NCBI RefSeq assembly: GCF_042657065.1
Contig: NZ_JBHSNF010000005.1
Location: 124,001 to 188,000 of the forward strand
Length of the DNA stretch: 64,000 nt
Direction of reading: 5' to 3'
Origin: Rhodanobacter ginsengisoli
GTDB taxonomy: Bacteria > Pseudomonadota > Gammaproteobacteria > Xanthomonadales > Rhodanobacteraceae
The translations under genes were made by a program, and so were the position numbers. Below, piece after piece: positions 43,101-52,180 of this stretch (the stretch's first letter is position 1; each line of letters starts with the position of its first letter). A model generated the notes under the pieces. That model made no database searches. It worked only from the letters and a program-made list of their open reading frames with translations, and was not told where the DNA came from.

Positions 43101-43299
43101 GGTGTCGTCGGCATAAGGTGGGAGGGCGCCGTGTAGCATGGCGGCGGCCCGGGACCGCCGCAAGTCGTCGTCGATTCGCGGTGCACGGCGCCCGCACCGG
43201 CCAGTTGGAACCGTGGGGCTGACGGGGCGGTCAGAGCCTGTTGTTCATTGCAAGTTCAATCCGTCCCGTTAAGGTGAGCGGCTTACTAATGTTTAACAA

Positions 43300-44139
43300 A
43301 TGGATCGCCGGATGAAGAAGACCCTGCTCGCCAGCCTGTTGCTGGCCACGATTGCCAGCTCCGCCGTGTACGCCCAGGATGCCGCGCCCGACGCGGCGAG
43401 TGCCGATTCGGCCGCCAGCCATGGTGGCTGGAGTGGTTCCGGTGAATTCGGTTTCGCCTCGTCCACCGGCAATTCGCGCTCGGAGAACGTCAATGCCAAG
43501 CTCGGCCTGAACCAGGAAAACGAGCAGTGGAAGAACAGCTTCTTCCTCGACGGCTTGCGTTCGAAGAGCCAGCAGAAGGTGGTCGATGCGGCCGGCAACA
43601 CGATCAAGCAGTTCAACACCACGGCAAACCGCTACGACGGCGGTGCCTCGGTCGGCTACAAGCTCGATACGCGCAGCTACATCGTCGGCGCGGCGCGTTA
43701 CGAGCACGACGACTTCGGCGCCAACCTGTGGCAGGGCATCGTCTCGCTCGGCTACGGTTATATCGCGCTGAAGGACGATCGCAACGAGCTGTCGTTCGAA
43801 ATCGGCCCGGGTTACAAGCGTTACCGGCCGGCCGATATCGACATGGTGATCAACGGCGTCAGCGTGCCGCAGCGGCAGGCGACCCAGGGCGAGATGGTGG
43901 CCCGTGGTCTGGTCAACTACAAGTACAAGCTCACCAGCAACACCTCGTTCGAGAACACCCTGCTGATGGAAGCGGGCTCGAAGAACACCTACCTGCAGAA
44001 TGACGCCGGTCTGGCGGTCAGCATGACGCGCAAGCTGGCGCTGAAGGTCGGTTTCCAGGTGCGGCACAACAGCGACGTGCTGGCGGGCACCCGGAAGACC
44101 GACACGCTGACCACGACCAATCTGGTCTACAGCTTCTGA
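43300..44139 (+). CDS. DUF481 outer-membrane beta-barrel protein (YdiY-like)
   Basis: The product is 279 residues from 43300 (275 from 43312). A signal peptide ends near AVYAQD, followed by DUF481 strands such as SGEFGFASSTGNSRSENVNAKLGL and a C-terminal LVYSF with terminal phenylalanine. The predicted role is an outer-membrane porin or structural protein induced under acid or salt stress in relatives. Monocistronic, with a strong terminator after it. Confidence 0.88.
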   Translation: MDRRMKKTLLASLLLATIASSAVYAQDAAPDAASADSAASHGGWSGSGEFGFASSTGNSRSENVNAKLGLNQENEQWKNSFFLDGLRSKSQQKVVDAAGNTIKQFNTTANRYDGGASVGYKLDTRSYIVGAARYEHDDFGANLWQGIVSLGYGYIALKDDRNELSFEIGPGYKRYRPADIDMVINGVSVPQRQATQGEMVARGLVNYKYKLTSNTSFENTLLMEAGSKNTYLQNDAGLAVSMTRKLALKVGFQVRHNSDVLAGTRKTDTLTTTNLVYSF

Positions 44140-44163
44140 GCCGGGCGCTCATGCCCGAGCGAA

Positions 44164-44197
44164 ACGGCCCCGTCGCGTCAGCGGCGGGGCCGTTTTT
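44164..44197 (+). terminator. Rho-independent terminator after the DUF481 gene
   Basis: ACGGCCCC pairs with GGGGCCGT and is followed by TTTTT, 25 bases after the DUF481 stop. It also faces the end of the convergent hemC. Confidence 0.88.
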
Positions 44198-44243
44198 CAG
44201 ATGGCACTCGAGGCTCGAGCCCGCAGACGGCCGCCGGTTTCCG

Positions 44244-45161
44244 TCAAAATCCGAGTAATTCGCCCGCACCCTGCGCCAGCAGCGCCGCCGCGACCTGCCG
44301 GCCCAGTGCCAGGGCCTGGTCGGTATCGCTGCTGGCGTGTGCATGCAGCAACCGGCCGTTGGCCACGTCGCCGACCATGCCGCGCAGGTGCAGGCCGTGC
44401 TCGCCCAGCACGCACCAGGCGCCGACCGGCACCGTGCAGCTGCCGCCGAGCGCCTGGTTCATGGCGCGCTCGGCGCTGACCATGAGCCGCGTATCGGCAT
44501 CGTCCAGCGCGGCCAGCAGGGCCGCGACGCCCGGCTGGTCGTCGCGCGCCTCGATCGCGATCGCCGCCTGGCCCGGTGCGGGCAGCCAGTCCGGGGCGGC
44601 CAGCCGGGCGCGGATGCGCGAGGCCAGGCCCAGCCGTTCCAGTCCCGCACAGGCCAGCACGATCGCGTCATAGCCGCCGGCATCGAGTTTGCCCAGGCGG
44701 GTGCCGACGTTGCCGCGCAGGTCGAGCAGTTGCAGATCCGGTCGCCAGGCGCGCAATTGCGCCTGCCGCCGCAGCGAGGAGGTGCCGACCCGCGCACCCA
44801 GCGGCAGCGCCGCCAGATCGGCATGGTCGTTGCTCACGAAGGCATCGGCCGCGTCGGCCCGCGGCAGGATCGCCGGCAGCGTGAAACCGGGCTCGAGTTG
44901 CACCGGCACGTCCTTCAGCGAATGCACGGCCAGATCGGCACGGCCTTCCAGCATCGCCACCTCGAGTTCCTTCAGGAACAGGCCCTTGCCGCCGATCGAG
45001 GCCAGCGGCTGGTCGAGAATCTCGTCGCCGCGGGTGCTCATCGGCACCAGTTCCACCGTCAATCCCGGATGCGCCGCACGCAGCAGGGCCGCCACATGCT
45101 CAGCCTGCCATAACGCGAGCGCGCTCTTGCGGGTGGCGATACGCAGGGTGGAAGGGTTCAT
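44244..45161 (-). CDS. hemC: Porphobilinogen deaminase (hydroxymethylbilane synthase)
   Basis: The product is 305 residues. It has MSTRGDEILD and HSLKDVP (about 80-86), LRGNVGTRLGKLD, and GGSCTVPVGAW with Cys242 for the dipyrromethane cofactor. It polymerises four porphobilinogen units in heme synthesis. hemD is not in the window. Confidence 0.95.
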   Translation of the reverse strand: MNPSTLRIATRKSALALWQAEHVAALLRAAHPGLTVELVPMSTRGDEILDQPLASIGGKGLFLKELEVAMLEGRADLAVHSLKDVPVQLEPGFTLPAILPRADAADAFVSNDHADLAALPLGARVGTSSLRRQAQLRAWRPDLQLLDLRGNVGTRLGKLDAGGYDAIVLACAGLERLGLASRIRARLAAPDWLPAPGQAAIAIEARDDQPGVAALLAALDDADTRLMVSAERAMNQALGGSCTVPVGAWCVLGEHGLHLRGMVGDVANGRLLHAHASSDTDQALALGRQVAAALLAQGAGELLGF

Positions 45162-45296
45162 CGGAACTCCGCGACATTCGGCAAGGTCGTATTGTCGCGT
45201 AGTTTGCGCACGTCAGCGCAGCGGCGTATCGGCGCAGGCCGGCGGCCACCTCGCCGCCGGCAAGGTACGATGACCGGCATCTCACGGGAGTACATC

Positions 45297-46052
45297 ATGC
45301 AAAGCGGCAACCCGGCACTCAACAAGAACACCTTCCTCGACGCCGCCAGCGGTGCGCTCGCATCGCACGGCGACGAGGTGATGACCCTCAACGGCACGGT
45401 CAACAAGACCGGCCTGCTGCTGGTCCTGGTCCTGATCGGCGCGACATACAGCTGGAGCCAGTTCGCCGGTCCGGCGAGCCTGCCGGCAATGTTGCCGCTG
45501 ATGCTCGGCGGCGCCATCGGCGGGCTGATCCTCGCCCTCATCACCGTCTTCAAGAAAACCTGGGCCCCGGTCACCGCACCGCTGTACGCGCTGGTGGAGG
45601 GCGTCTTCATCGGTGCGATCTCGGCGATGTTCGAGATGCGCTACCCCGGCATCGTGATGCAGGCGGTCGGCCTCACATTCGGCGTGGCGGCCGCCCTGCT
45701 GCTGGCCTATCGCAGCGGGCTGATCCGCGCCACCGAGAAATTCAAGCTGGGCGTGGTCGCCGCTACCGGCGGCGTGTTCCTGCTGTACATGGCCAACATG
45801 GTGATGGGTTTCTTCGGCCACTCGATGGGCTTCATCAACGGCAGCAGCGGCCTGGGCATCGCCTTCAGCGCGGTGGTGGTGGTGATCGCCGCGCTCAACC
45901 TGATCCTCGATTTCGACATGATCGAATCCGGCGTCAACGTCCGCGCGCCGAAGTACATGGAGTGGTACGGCGCGTTCGCGCTGGTGGTCACCCTGGTCTG
46001 GCTGTACCTGGAACTGCTGCGCCTGCTGTCGAAGCTGCAGTCGCGCAACTAG
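45297..46052 (+). CDS. Bax inhibitor-1/YccA-family membrane protein
   Basis: The product is 251 residues from the ATG at 45297 with GGGAG 6 bases upstream. It begins MQSGNPALNKNTFLD, the start typical of this bacterial BI-1 clade, followed by seven transmembrane segments. The family is a pH-gated calcium/ion leak channel or modulates membrane proteases. It ends before a 15-bp bidirectional terminator. Confidence 0.88.
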   Translation: MQSGNPALNKNTFLDAASGALASHGDEVMTLNGTVNKTGLLLVLVLIGATYSWSQFAGPASLPAMLPLMLGGAIGGLILALITVFKKTWAPVTAPLYALVEGVFIGAISAMFEMRYPGIVMQAVGLTFGVAAALLLAYRSGLIRATEKFKLGVVAATGGVFLLYMANMVMGFFGHSMGFINGSSGLGIAFSAVVVVIAALNLILDFDMIESGVNVRAPKYMEWYGAFALVVTLVWLYLELLRLLSKLQSRN

Positions 46053-46087
46053 GCTGCCGCGCCCCTGCGGGCGCTCCTGGCACAGAT

Positions 46088-46121
46088 ACACAAAAGGCGC
46101 GGTCACCCGCGCCTTTTGTGT
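46088..46121. terminator. Bidirectional rho-independent terminator
   Basis: A perfect 15-bp stem (ACACAAAAGGCGCGG with its complement) and a 4-base loop give an A-tract on one side and a T-tract on the other. It lies between the convergent BI-1-like gene and RND operon and can serve both. Confidence 0.92.
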
Positions 46122-46160
46122 GTCTTGCGGACCCTCGATGCCGCCTGGGCGGCAGGGCCA

Positions 46161-49100
46161 TCAGGCCTCCGGGAGCGGGTCCTCGTGCAGCAGCTTCTGC
46201 TCGTCCGAGCGCGCCTCGCCGTGATGATCGGTGGACAGCAACAGGTAGAACGCGGGCACCACGAACAGGGTGAAGATGGTGCCGATCGCCAGGCCGGTGG
46301 AAATCACCAGGCCCATGTTGAAGCGGCCCGCCGCGCCGGCGCCGGAGGCGATCACCAGCGGCAGCACGCCCAGCACCATCGCCGCCGTGGTCATCAGGAT
46401 CGGCCGCAGGCGCACCGCCGCGGCGTGTTCGATCGCCTCGCGCTTGCTCATGCCGGCCAGTTGCGACTGGTTGGCGAATTGCACGATCAGGATGCCGTGC
46501 TTGCTGATCAGGCCCATCAGGGTCACCAGGCCCACCTCGGTGTAGATGTTGAGGCTGGTGAACAGGTTGACGAAGATCAGCGCGCCGAACAGCGCCAGCG
46601 GCACCGAGACCAGGATCACGATCGGATCGCGCAGGCTGTTGAACTGCGCGGCCAGCGCCAGGAACACGATGATCACGGCGAACAGCAAGGTGGCGGCGAA
46701 ACCGCCGGACTCCTGCGTGAACTGGCGCGACTGGCCGGCGTAGTCGACGTTGTAGCCGGTCGGCGCGACCTGATGCACCAGATCGCGCAGGTAGGCGAGC
46801 GCCTCACCCTGCGACAGGCCGGATACGCCGGAGATCGTCGCCGAGTTGAGCTGCTGGAAGCGGTTCAGCGAGCGCGGCACGACCTGGTTGGTGATCTTCG
46901 CCACCGTCGCGGCCGGGATCACCGAGCCGTCGGGCACGCGGATGTAGTAGTCCAGCACCTGCTTCGGGTTGAGCCGGTCGACCTGCAGCACCTGCGGGAT
47001 CACCCGGTAGGAGCGGCCGGAGATCGAGAAGTAGTTGACGTAGCCGCCGCCCAGCGCCGAACCGAGTGCGGACCCGACATCCTGCTGGGTCAGTCCCAGC
47101 GTGGTGATCATGTCGCGATCGAGGCTGACCGTGCTCTGCGGCTTGTCCACCTTGAGGTCGGAGTCGATGAAGTAGAACTTGCCGCTGGCCTGCGCCTTCT
47201 GCAGCACCTGCGACGCCACCTCGTTGAGGTTCTGGAACGGCTCGGTGGTGGTGATCACCACCTGGATCGGCAGGCCCGAGGCACCCGGCAGCGGCGGGAA
47301 CTGGAACGCCGCCACTCGTCCGCCGGCGATGCCGTTCCACTTCTGCTGCAGCACCTGCTGCAGTTCGTGGGCGCTGCGGTGGCGCTGATCCCACGGCTTG
47401 AACAGCACGCCGCCGATGCCCTGGTTGACGGTGGGTACGCCGGTCAGCTGGAACATCTGCTGGTATTCCGGCAAGTCCCTGGAGAGGTCGAACATCTCCG
47501 TCGCGTAGACGTTCATCTGCTGCGCGGTCGCGTTCGGTGCTCCCACGATCTGGCCGACCACGATGCCCTGGTCCTCTTCCGGGGCCAGTTCGGATTTCGA
47601 GGTCATGCCCAGCGCGAAGGTCGCCAGCAGCAGCAGCCCGGCCATCACGATGACCACCGACGAGGTCGACAGCGTGTTGTGCAGCATCCGCTGGTAGCCG
47701 CGGTGCAGGCGATCGAACTGGCGGTCGATGAACTGCACGAAGCGGCCGCTTTCCTGCTCGCTGCGGAAGAACTTCGCGGCCATCATCGGCGACAGGGTCA
47801 GGGCGATCACCGCCGACACGGTCACCGCGCCGGCCAGGGTGAACGCGAACTCGGTGAACAACGCACCGGTGAGGCCCTTCTGGAAACCGATCGGCACGTA
47901 GACCGCGATCAGCACCACGGTCATCGCCAGGATCGGCCCGCCCAACTCGCGCGCGGCCAGCAGGGCGGCCTGCAGCGGGGTCTTGCCCTCCTCCTTCATG
48001 TGCCGGTCGACGTTCTCGACCACGATGATCGCGTCGTCCACCACCAGGCCGATCGCCAGCACCAGCGCCAGCAGGGTCAGCAGGTTGATCGAATAGCCCA
48101 GCGCCAGCATCACGAAGAAGGTGCCGATCAGCGACAGCGGCATCGCGATCACCGGGATGATCACCGCACGCAGGCTGCCCAGGAACAGGAAGATCACCAG
48201 CGTGACGATCAGCAACGCCTCGGCCAGGGTCTTGACCACCTCGGTGATCGAGCTGTTCACGAACTCGGTGCCGTCGTAGACGATTTTCCCGGTCAGCCCG
48301 CTGGGCAGCTGGGCCTGGATGTCGGGGAACGCTGCGCGCACACGCTTGGCCACGTCGAGCACGTTCGCGTCGGGCGCGACCTTGATGCCGATGAACACCG
48401 AGCGCTTGCCGCTGAAGGCCACGTTGAAGTCATAGTTCTCCGAGCCCAGCGACACGGTGGCCACGTCCTGCAGGCGCACGATCGCCCCGTTGACCTGCTT
48501 GATCGCCAGCTGCTTGAACTCCTCCACCGAGTGCAGGTTGCTGTCGGCGGTCAGGTCGACGGTCACCGCCTGGCCCTTGCTGGAGCCGACCGCGGCCAGG
48601 TAGTTGTTCGAGGCCAGCGCCGCGTTCACGTCACTGGCGGTGATGCCGTGCGCCGCCATCCTGGCCGGGTCGAGCCAGGCGCGCAGGGCGAACTGGCGTG
48701 CACCCAGCAGCTCGGCGGTCTGCACGCCGTCGATCGAATCGAGCTTGGGCTTGACCACCCGCGCGAGGTAGTCGGTGATGTTGTTGCTGGGCAGCACATC
48801 GCTGTAGAAGCCCATGTACATCGCGTCGATCGTCTCGCCGGTCTGCACGTTCAGCACCGGCTGCTGCGCCTGCGGCGGCAGCTGGTTCTTCACCGAATTC
48901 ACCTGGGTGGTGATCTCGGTGAGCGCGCGGTTGGCGTCGTAGTTCAGGCGCAGGGTGGCAGTGATGGTGGACTCGCCCTGCACGCTGCTGGAAGACAGGT
49001 AGTCGATGCCCTGCGCCTGCGAGATCGCCTGCTCCAGCGGCTGGGTGATGAAGCCGGCCATGGTCTGCGCATCGGCGCCGTAGTAGGCGGTGCTGACGGT

Positions 49101-49235
49101 GACCGTGGCGTTCTCGGTCTTCGGGTACTGGCGCACCGTCAGGCTGCTGACCGCACGCACACCGAGCACCAGGATCAGCAGACTGACGACGATCGCCAGC
49201 ACCGGCTTTTTGATGAACAGGTCGGTGAAATTCAT
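46161..49235 (-). CDS. RND multidrug efflux pump inner-membrane permease
   Basis: This 1024-residue protein has the HAE-1 RND layout: TM1 near residues 11-29, two large periplasmic loops, and the proton-relay aspartates in LVVDDAIIVVENVDRH. It is full length. It is cotranscribed with the membrane fusion protein gene 5 bases upstream and the outer-membrane gene before that. Typical substrates are drugs, dyes and solvents. Confidence 0.93.
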   Translation of the reverse strand: MNFTDLFIKKPVLAIVVSLLILVLGVRAVSSLTVRQYPKTENATVTVSTAYYGADAQTMAGFITQPLEQAISQAQGIDYLSSSSVQGESTITATLRLNYDANRALTEITTQVNSVKNQLPPQAQQPVLNVQTGETIDAMYMGFYSDVLPSNNITDYLARVVKPKLDSIDGVQTAELLGARQFALRAWLDPARMAAHGITASDVNAALASNNYLAAVGSSKGQAVTVDLTADSNLHSVEEFKQLAIKQVNGAIVRLQDVATVSLGSENYDFNVAFSGKRSVFIGIKVAPDANVLDVAKRVRAAFPDIQAQLPSGLTGKIVYDGTEFVNSSITEVVKTLAEALLIVTLVIFLFLGSLRAVIIPVIAMPLSLIGTFFVMLALGYSINLLTLLALVLAIGLVVDDAIIVVENVDRHMKEEGKTPLQAALLAARELGGPILAMTVVLIAVYVPIGFQKGLTGALFTEFAFTLAGAVTVSAVIALTLSPMMAAKFFRSEQESGRFVQFIDRQFDRLHRGYQRMLHNTLSTSSVVIVMAGLLLLATFALGMTSKSELAPEEDQGIVVGQIVGAPNATAQQMNVYATEMFDLSRDLPEYQQMFQLTGVPTVNQGIGGVLFKPWDQRHRSAHELQQVLQQKWNGIAGGRVAAFQFPPLPGASGLPIQVVITTTEPFQNLNEVASQVLQKAQASGKFYFIDSDLKVDKPQSTVSLDRDMITTLGLTQQDVGSALGSALGGGYVNYFSISGRSYRVIPQVLQVDRLNPKQVLDYYIRVPDGSVIPAATVAKITNQVVPRSLNRFQQLNSATISGVSGLSQGEALAYLRDLVHQVAPTGYNVDYAGQSRQFTQESGGFAATLLFAVIIVFLALAAQFNSLRDPIVILVSVPLALFGALIFVNLFTSLNIYTEVGLVTLMGLISKHGILIVQFANQSQLAGMSKREAIEHAAAVRLRPILMTTAAMVLGVLPLVIASGAGAAGRFNMGLVISTGLAIGTIFTLFVVPAFYLLLSTDHHGEARSDEQKLLHEDPLPEA

Positions 49236-49240
49236 GGCGA

Positions 49241-50401
49241 TCAGTGTTCCTGCGGCGCGGGGTTCGCGCTGTCGGCCGGCTGCACGCGGTTGTCGATCAC
49301 GATCGGCGCGTCGTTCTTCAGCTTGATCTGGCCGCTGGTGACGACCACGGTACCGGCCTTGATGCCCTTCACGATCTCCACCTGGTCACCGCGGGTCTCA
49401 CCCAGGGTGACAAAGGTCTGCTTCACCGTGGCGGGCAGCGGCCGGCCCTTGTCGTCCTTGCCCTTGGACGGCTGCACCACGTACACGGTGTCGCCGTAGG
49501 GGTTGTAGACGATCGCCGCCTGCGGCAGGGTCAGCTGGCGCTGCTCGTGGCCGACGTCGACGCTGACCTTGGCGAACATGCCCGGGGTCAGCGCCTTGTC
49601 GTGGTTCGGCACGGTGGCTTCCACCTGCACGTTGCGGGTGCCCAGATCGACCTTGGGGTTGATGGCGCTGAGCTTGCCGCTGAAGCGGCGGCCCGCATAC
49701 GCGTCCAGCTTCAGATTCACCGTCTGGCCCACCTGCAACCGGCCCAGTTCGCTCTGCGGCACGTAGAAATCGACCAGCAGGGGATCGAGCTGCTGCACCG
49801 TCACGACCATCGCGCCGGCGCTGAGGTAGTCGCCGGGACTGGTGGTGATGATGCCGGCGCGGCCGGTAAACGGTGCGCGCAGCTGCTTCTTCGCGACCAC
49901 CACTTTCTGCTGCGCCACCGCGGCCTGCTTGCCCTTGAGGTCGGCGGCGGCGGTGTCGTAGTCGGCCTTGCTGATCGCCTGCGCGGCGAGCTGCTTGCGC
50001 GCCCGCTCGAAGGTGAGCTGCGACAGCTGCGCCGCGGCCTCGAGCTGGTGCAGCTGGGCCACGTCGTCGCCATCGCGCATCTGCAGCAACACCTGGCCCT
50101 GCTTCACGTCCTGGCCGGATTTCAGGTTGACCGCGGTGACCAAGCCGGCGACATCCATCGCCAGGTCGGCGCCGTTCGCCGCACGCAGCGTGCCGACGGC
50201 ACTCAGTGCCGGCTGCCAGGGCCGTTCGCGGGCGGTGGTGGTGCTGACCGTGGACGGCGCCGGCTGGGGCATGCTGTGGATCATGCGCATCACCAGCAGT
50301 ACCTTGATGCCGACGATCAGGGCGATCAGCAGCAGTACCCCGCCGATCATCCAGAGCATGCGCTTGGTGGTGCCGGGCTTCTTGTCGACGCGCGTGGTCA
50401 T
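49241..50401 (-). CDS. RND efflux periplasmic adaptor (membrane fusion protein)
   Basis: The product is 386 residues from the ATG at 50401. One N-terminal transmembrane helix (about 15-38) is followed by lipoyl, alpha-hairpin (QLHQLEAAAQLSQLTFERAR..) and beta-barrel domains, with LRAPFTGRAGI as typical lipoyl half. It links the RND permease to the outer-membrane channel. Confidence 0.92.
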   Translation of the reverse strand: MTTRVDKKPGTTKRMLWMIGGVLLLIALIVGIKVLLVMRMIHSMPQPAPSTVSTTTARERPWQPALSAVGTLRAANGADLAMDVAGLVTAVNLKSGQDVKQGQVLLQMRDGDDVAQLHQLEAAAQLSQLTFERARKQLAAQAISKADYDTAAADLKGKQAAVAQQKVVVAKKQLRAPFTGRAGIITTSPGDYLSAGAMVVTVQQLDPLLVDFYVPQSELGRLQVGQTVNLKLDAYAGRRFSGKLSAINPKVDLGTRNVQVEATVPNHDKALTPGMFAKVSVDVGHEQRQLTLPQAAIVYNPYGDTVYVVQPSKGKDDKGRPLPATVKQTFVTLGETRGDQVEIVKGIKAGTVVVTSGQIKLKNDAPIVIDNRVQPADSANPAPQEH

Positions 50402-50483
50402 GCGCGATCTCCTTGGGTTATGGCGATCATCCACGATCGCGAAAGTCAAAAAGCGGACATCCCGTCCGCACTCATGGATGGAG

Positions 50484-51992
50484 CTAAGGCTTCTGGCTGG
50501 CCACCGAGGTGTCACTGCGCCAGCCGCCACCGAGGGCGGCATACAGCGCAGCGGTATCGGCCAGCCGGGCGGCGCGTGCCTGGATCAGGCTGATGCGCGC
50601 CTGCTGGTAGCTGCGCTGGGCGTCGAGCAGGTTGAGATAGCCGGTGGCGCCCAGCCGGTATTGCTGGCGGGTCAGGTCCAGTTGCTGCGACGCCGCGCTT
50701 TCGGCGATGGCCTGCGCGGCCAGCCCCTGCGCATCGTATTGCAGCGCCTGCAGCGCATCGGCGACGTTCTGGAACGCGACCAGCACGGTCTGCTGCCAGT
50801 CCGCCACGGCCTTGTCCAGGCCAGCCTGGGCGGCGCGCTTGCGGTGCAACAGCTCGCCGCCGTGGAACAGCGGCTGGGTCAGGCCCAAGCCCAGTGACCA
50901 GGCGCCGGTGCCGGCGGAAAACAGGTCGCCCGCGCGCAGCGCCTGCGAGCCGGCGCTGCCGGAAAGGGTGATCTGCGGCAGCATCGCCGCGGTGGCCACG
51001 CCGACCCCGGCCGACGCTGCATGCAGTTGCGCCGAGGCCGCGCGGATATCCGGGCGCTGATCGACCAGGGTCGAGGGCAGGCTCACCGGGATGTCCTGCG
51101 GCAGGCTGATCGCATCCAGGGTCAGCGGCGACAATTCCAGTTGCGCCGGTGTGGTGCCCAGATAGGTCGCCAGCTGATTGCGAGTGGCGGCGAGCTGGGC
51201 GCGCAGCGGCGGCAGGGTGGCCTCGGTGATCGCCAGCTGGGTGCGCACGGCCAATGTGTCGGACAGCGATTTCGAGCCGATCTGCTGCTGCTGCCGGGCG
51301 ATCCGCAGACTCTCGCGCTGGAAGCCGAGGATCTCCTCGGTCGCGCGCAGCTGCTCGCGCAACGAGGCCTCCTGCAGCGAGGCGGTTACCACGTTGGCGG
51401 CCAGGGTCAGATAGGTGGTGTCGAGTTGGGCGCGCTGATAGTCGGCCTGCGCCAGTTGCGCCTCGATGCCGCGGCGCACGCCGCCGAACAGATCCAGCGT
51501 ATAGCCCACGCTGACCGAGGCGTTGTAGATGGTGAACGGGCCGAGTCCGCCGGGAGCGCCGGATTGCGCTGCCGACTGCTTCTCGCGGGTGGCGCCGGCG
51601 GCGGCGTCCAGTGACGGGAACAGGCCGCCGCGAGTCGCATTGGCGTTTTCCTGCGCCTGGCGCAGCGCGGCCTGGGCCGAGGCAATCGTGGGGCTGTGGC
51701 TCAGCGCGGTGTTCACCCGGCGGGTCAGCTCGGGATTGTCGAACGTGGTCCACCAGCGTGCGGGCACGTCGCGGCCCTGCATGAAGCGCTGCGCATCGCC
51801 ATCGGCGGCGTGGGCCGACGTCGTGGCGGCAGGCAGCGCCTGGGCCGTGTAGCGATCGACCGGCGGCGCATCCGGGCGCCGGTAATCGGGGCCGACGGCG
51901 CAGCCGGCGAGGGACAGCCCGATCAGCACCGCCAGCGCGTGGGCGCGGCCGGTCCGCACGATGGGCTTCAGGTCAGACAGATGACTGGACAA
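50484..51992 (-). CDS. Outer-membrane efflux lipoprotein (OprM/NodT family)
   Basis: No ATG is available near the real start; a TTG at 51992 (502 residues) or a GTG at 51959 (491 residues) gives a lipoprotein signal ending LIGLSLAGC, then AVGPDYRRP, the OprM/NodT start. Two TolC-like repeat halves follow. It is the outer-membrane channel of the RND pump and the first gene in transcription order. The start is uncertain. Confidence 0.88.
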   Translation of the reverse strand: MSSHLSDLKPIVRTGRAHALAVLIGLSLAGCAVGPDYRRPDAPPVDRYTAQALPAATTSAHAADGDAQRFMQGRDVPARWWTTFDNPELTRRVNTALSHSPTIASAQAALRQAQENANATRGGLFPSLDAAAGATREKQSAAQSGAPGGLGPFTIYNASVSVGYTLDLFGGVRRGIEAQLAQADYQRAQLDTTYLTLAANVVTASLQEASLREQLRATEEILGFQRESLRIARQQQQIGSKSLSDTLAVRTQLAITEATLPPLRAQLAATRNQLATYLGTTPAQLELSPLTLDAISLPQDIPVSLPSTLVDQRPDIRAASAQLHAASAGVGVATAAMLPQITLSGSAGSQALRAGDLFSAGTGAWSLGLGLTQPLFHGGELLHRKRAAQAGLDKAVADWQQTVLVAFQNVADALQALQYDAQGLAAQAIAESAASQQLDLTRQQYRLGATGYLNLLDAQRSYQQARISLIQARAARLADTAALYAALGGGWRSDTSVASQKP

Positions 51993-52180
51993 GGGAATGG
52001 CCTGGGCAGGGTGGGAGCCGGCCCGGACAATAACATACCGACAAGTACACATATACATGACGATGAGCACAGGCGCGGCCGCGCCGACCTGTGAACAAAG
52101 TCGGCCCCGTCGGCCGTTCGCGCGGGCCATGGCGAACGCCCCAGGCCAGCTGCCGGGGGCGTTCGTCACCCGCCGCCGCC
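51993..52180. promoter_or_regulatory. Promoter region of the RND operon
   Basis: This gap after the tkt stop holds an AT-rich block (about 52028-52063, ATAACATACCGACAAGTACAC) in otherwise GC-rich sequence and includes partial symmetry TAC-N6-GTA. It is the best place for the efflux-operon promoter and a TetR-like site, but no regulator gene is adjacent. Confidence 0.4.

Noticed and set aside
43231..43245. Second copy of the parA-parB element end (AGAGCCTGTT)
   Set aside because: Only about 10 bases match, with no partner inverted repeat nearby, so it is likely chance.
46116..49499. Very long plus-strand open frame (over 1100 codons) across the RND genes
   Set aside because: It is antisense to clear RND permease and adaptor genes with full motifs. 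Its His/Arg/Gln-rich content is the mirror of GC-rich codons.
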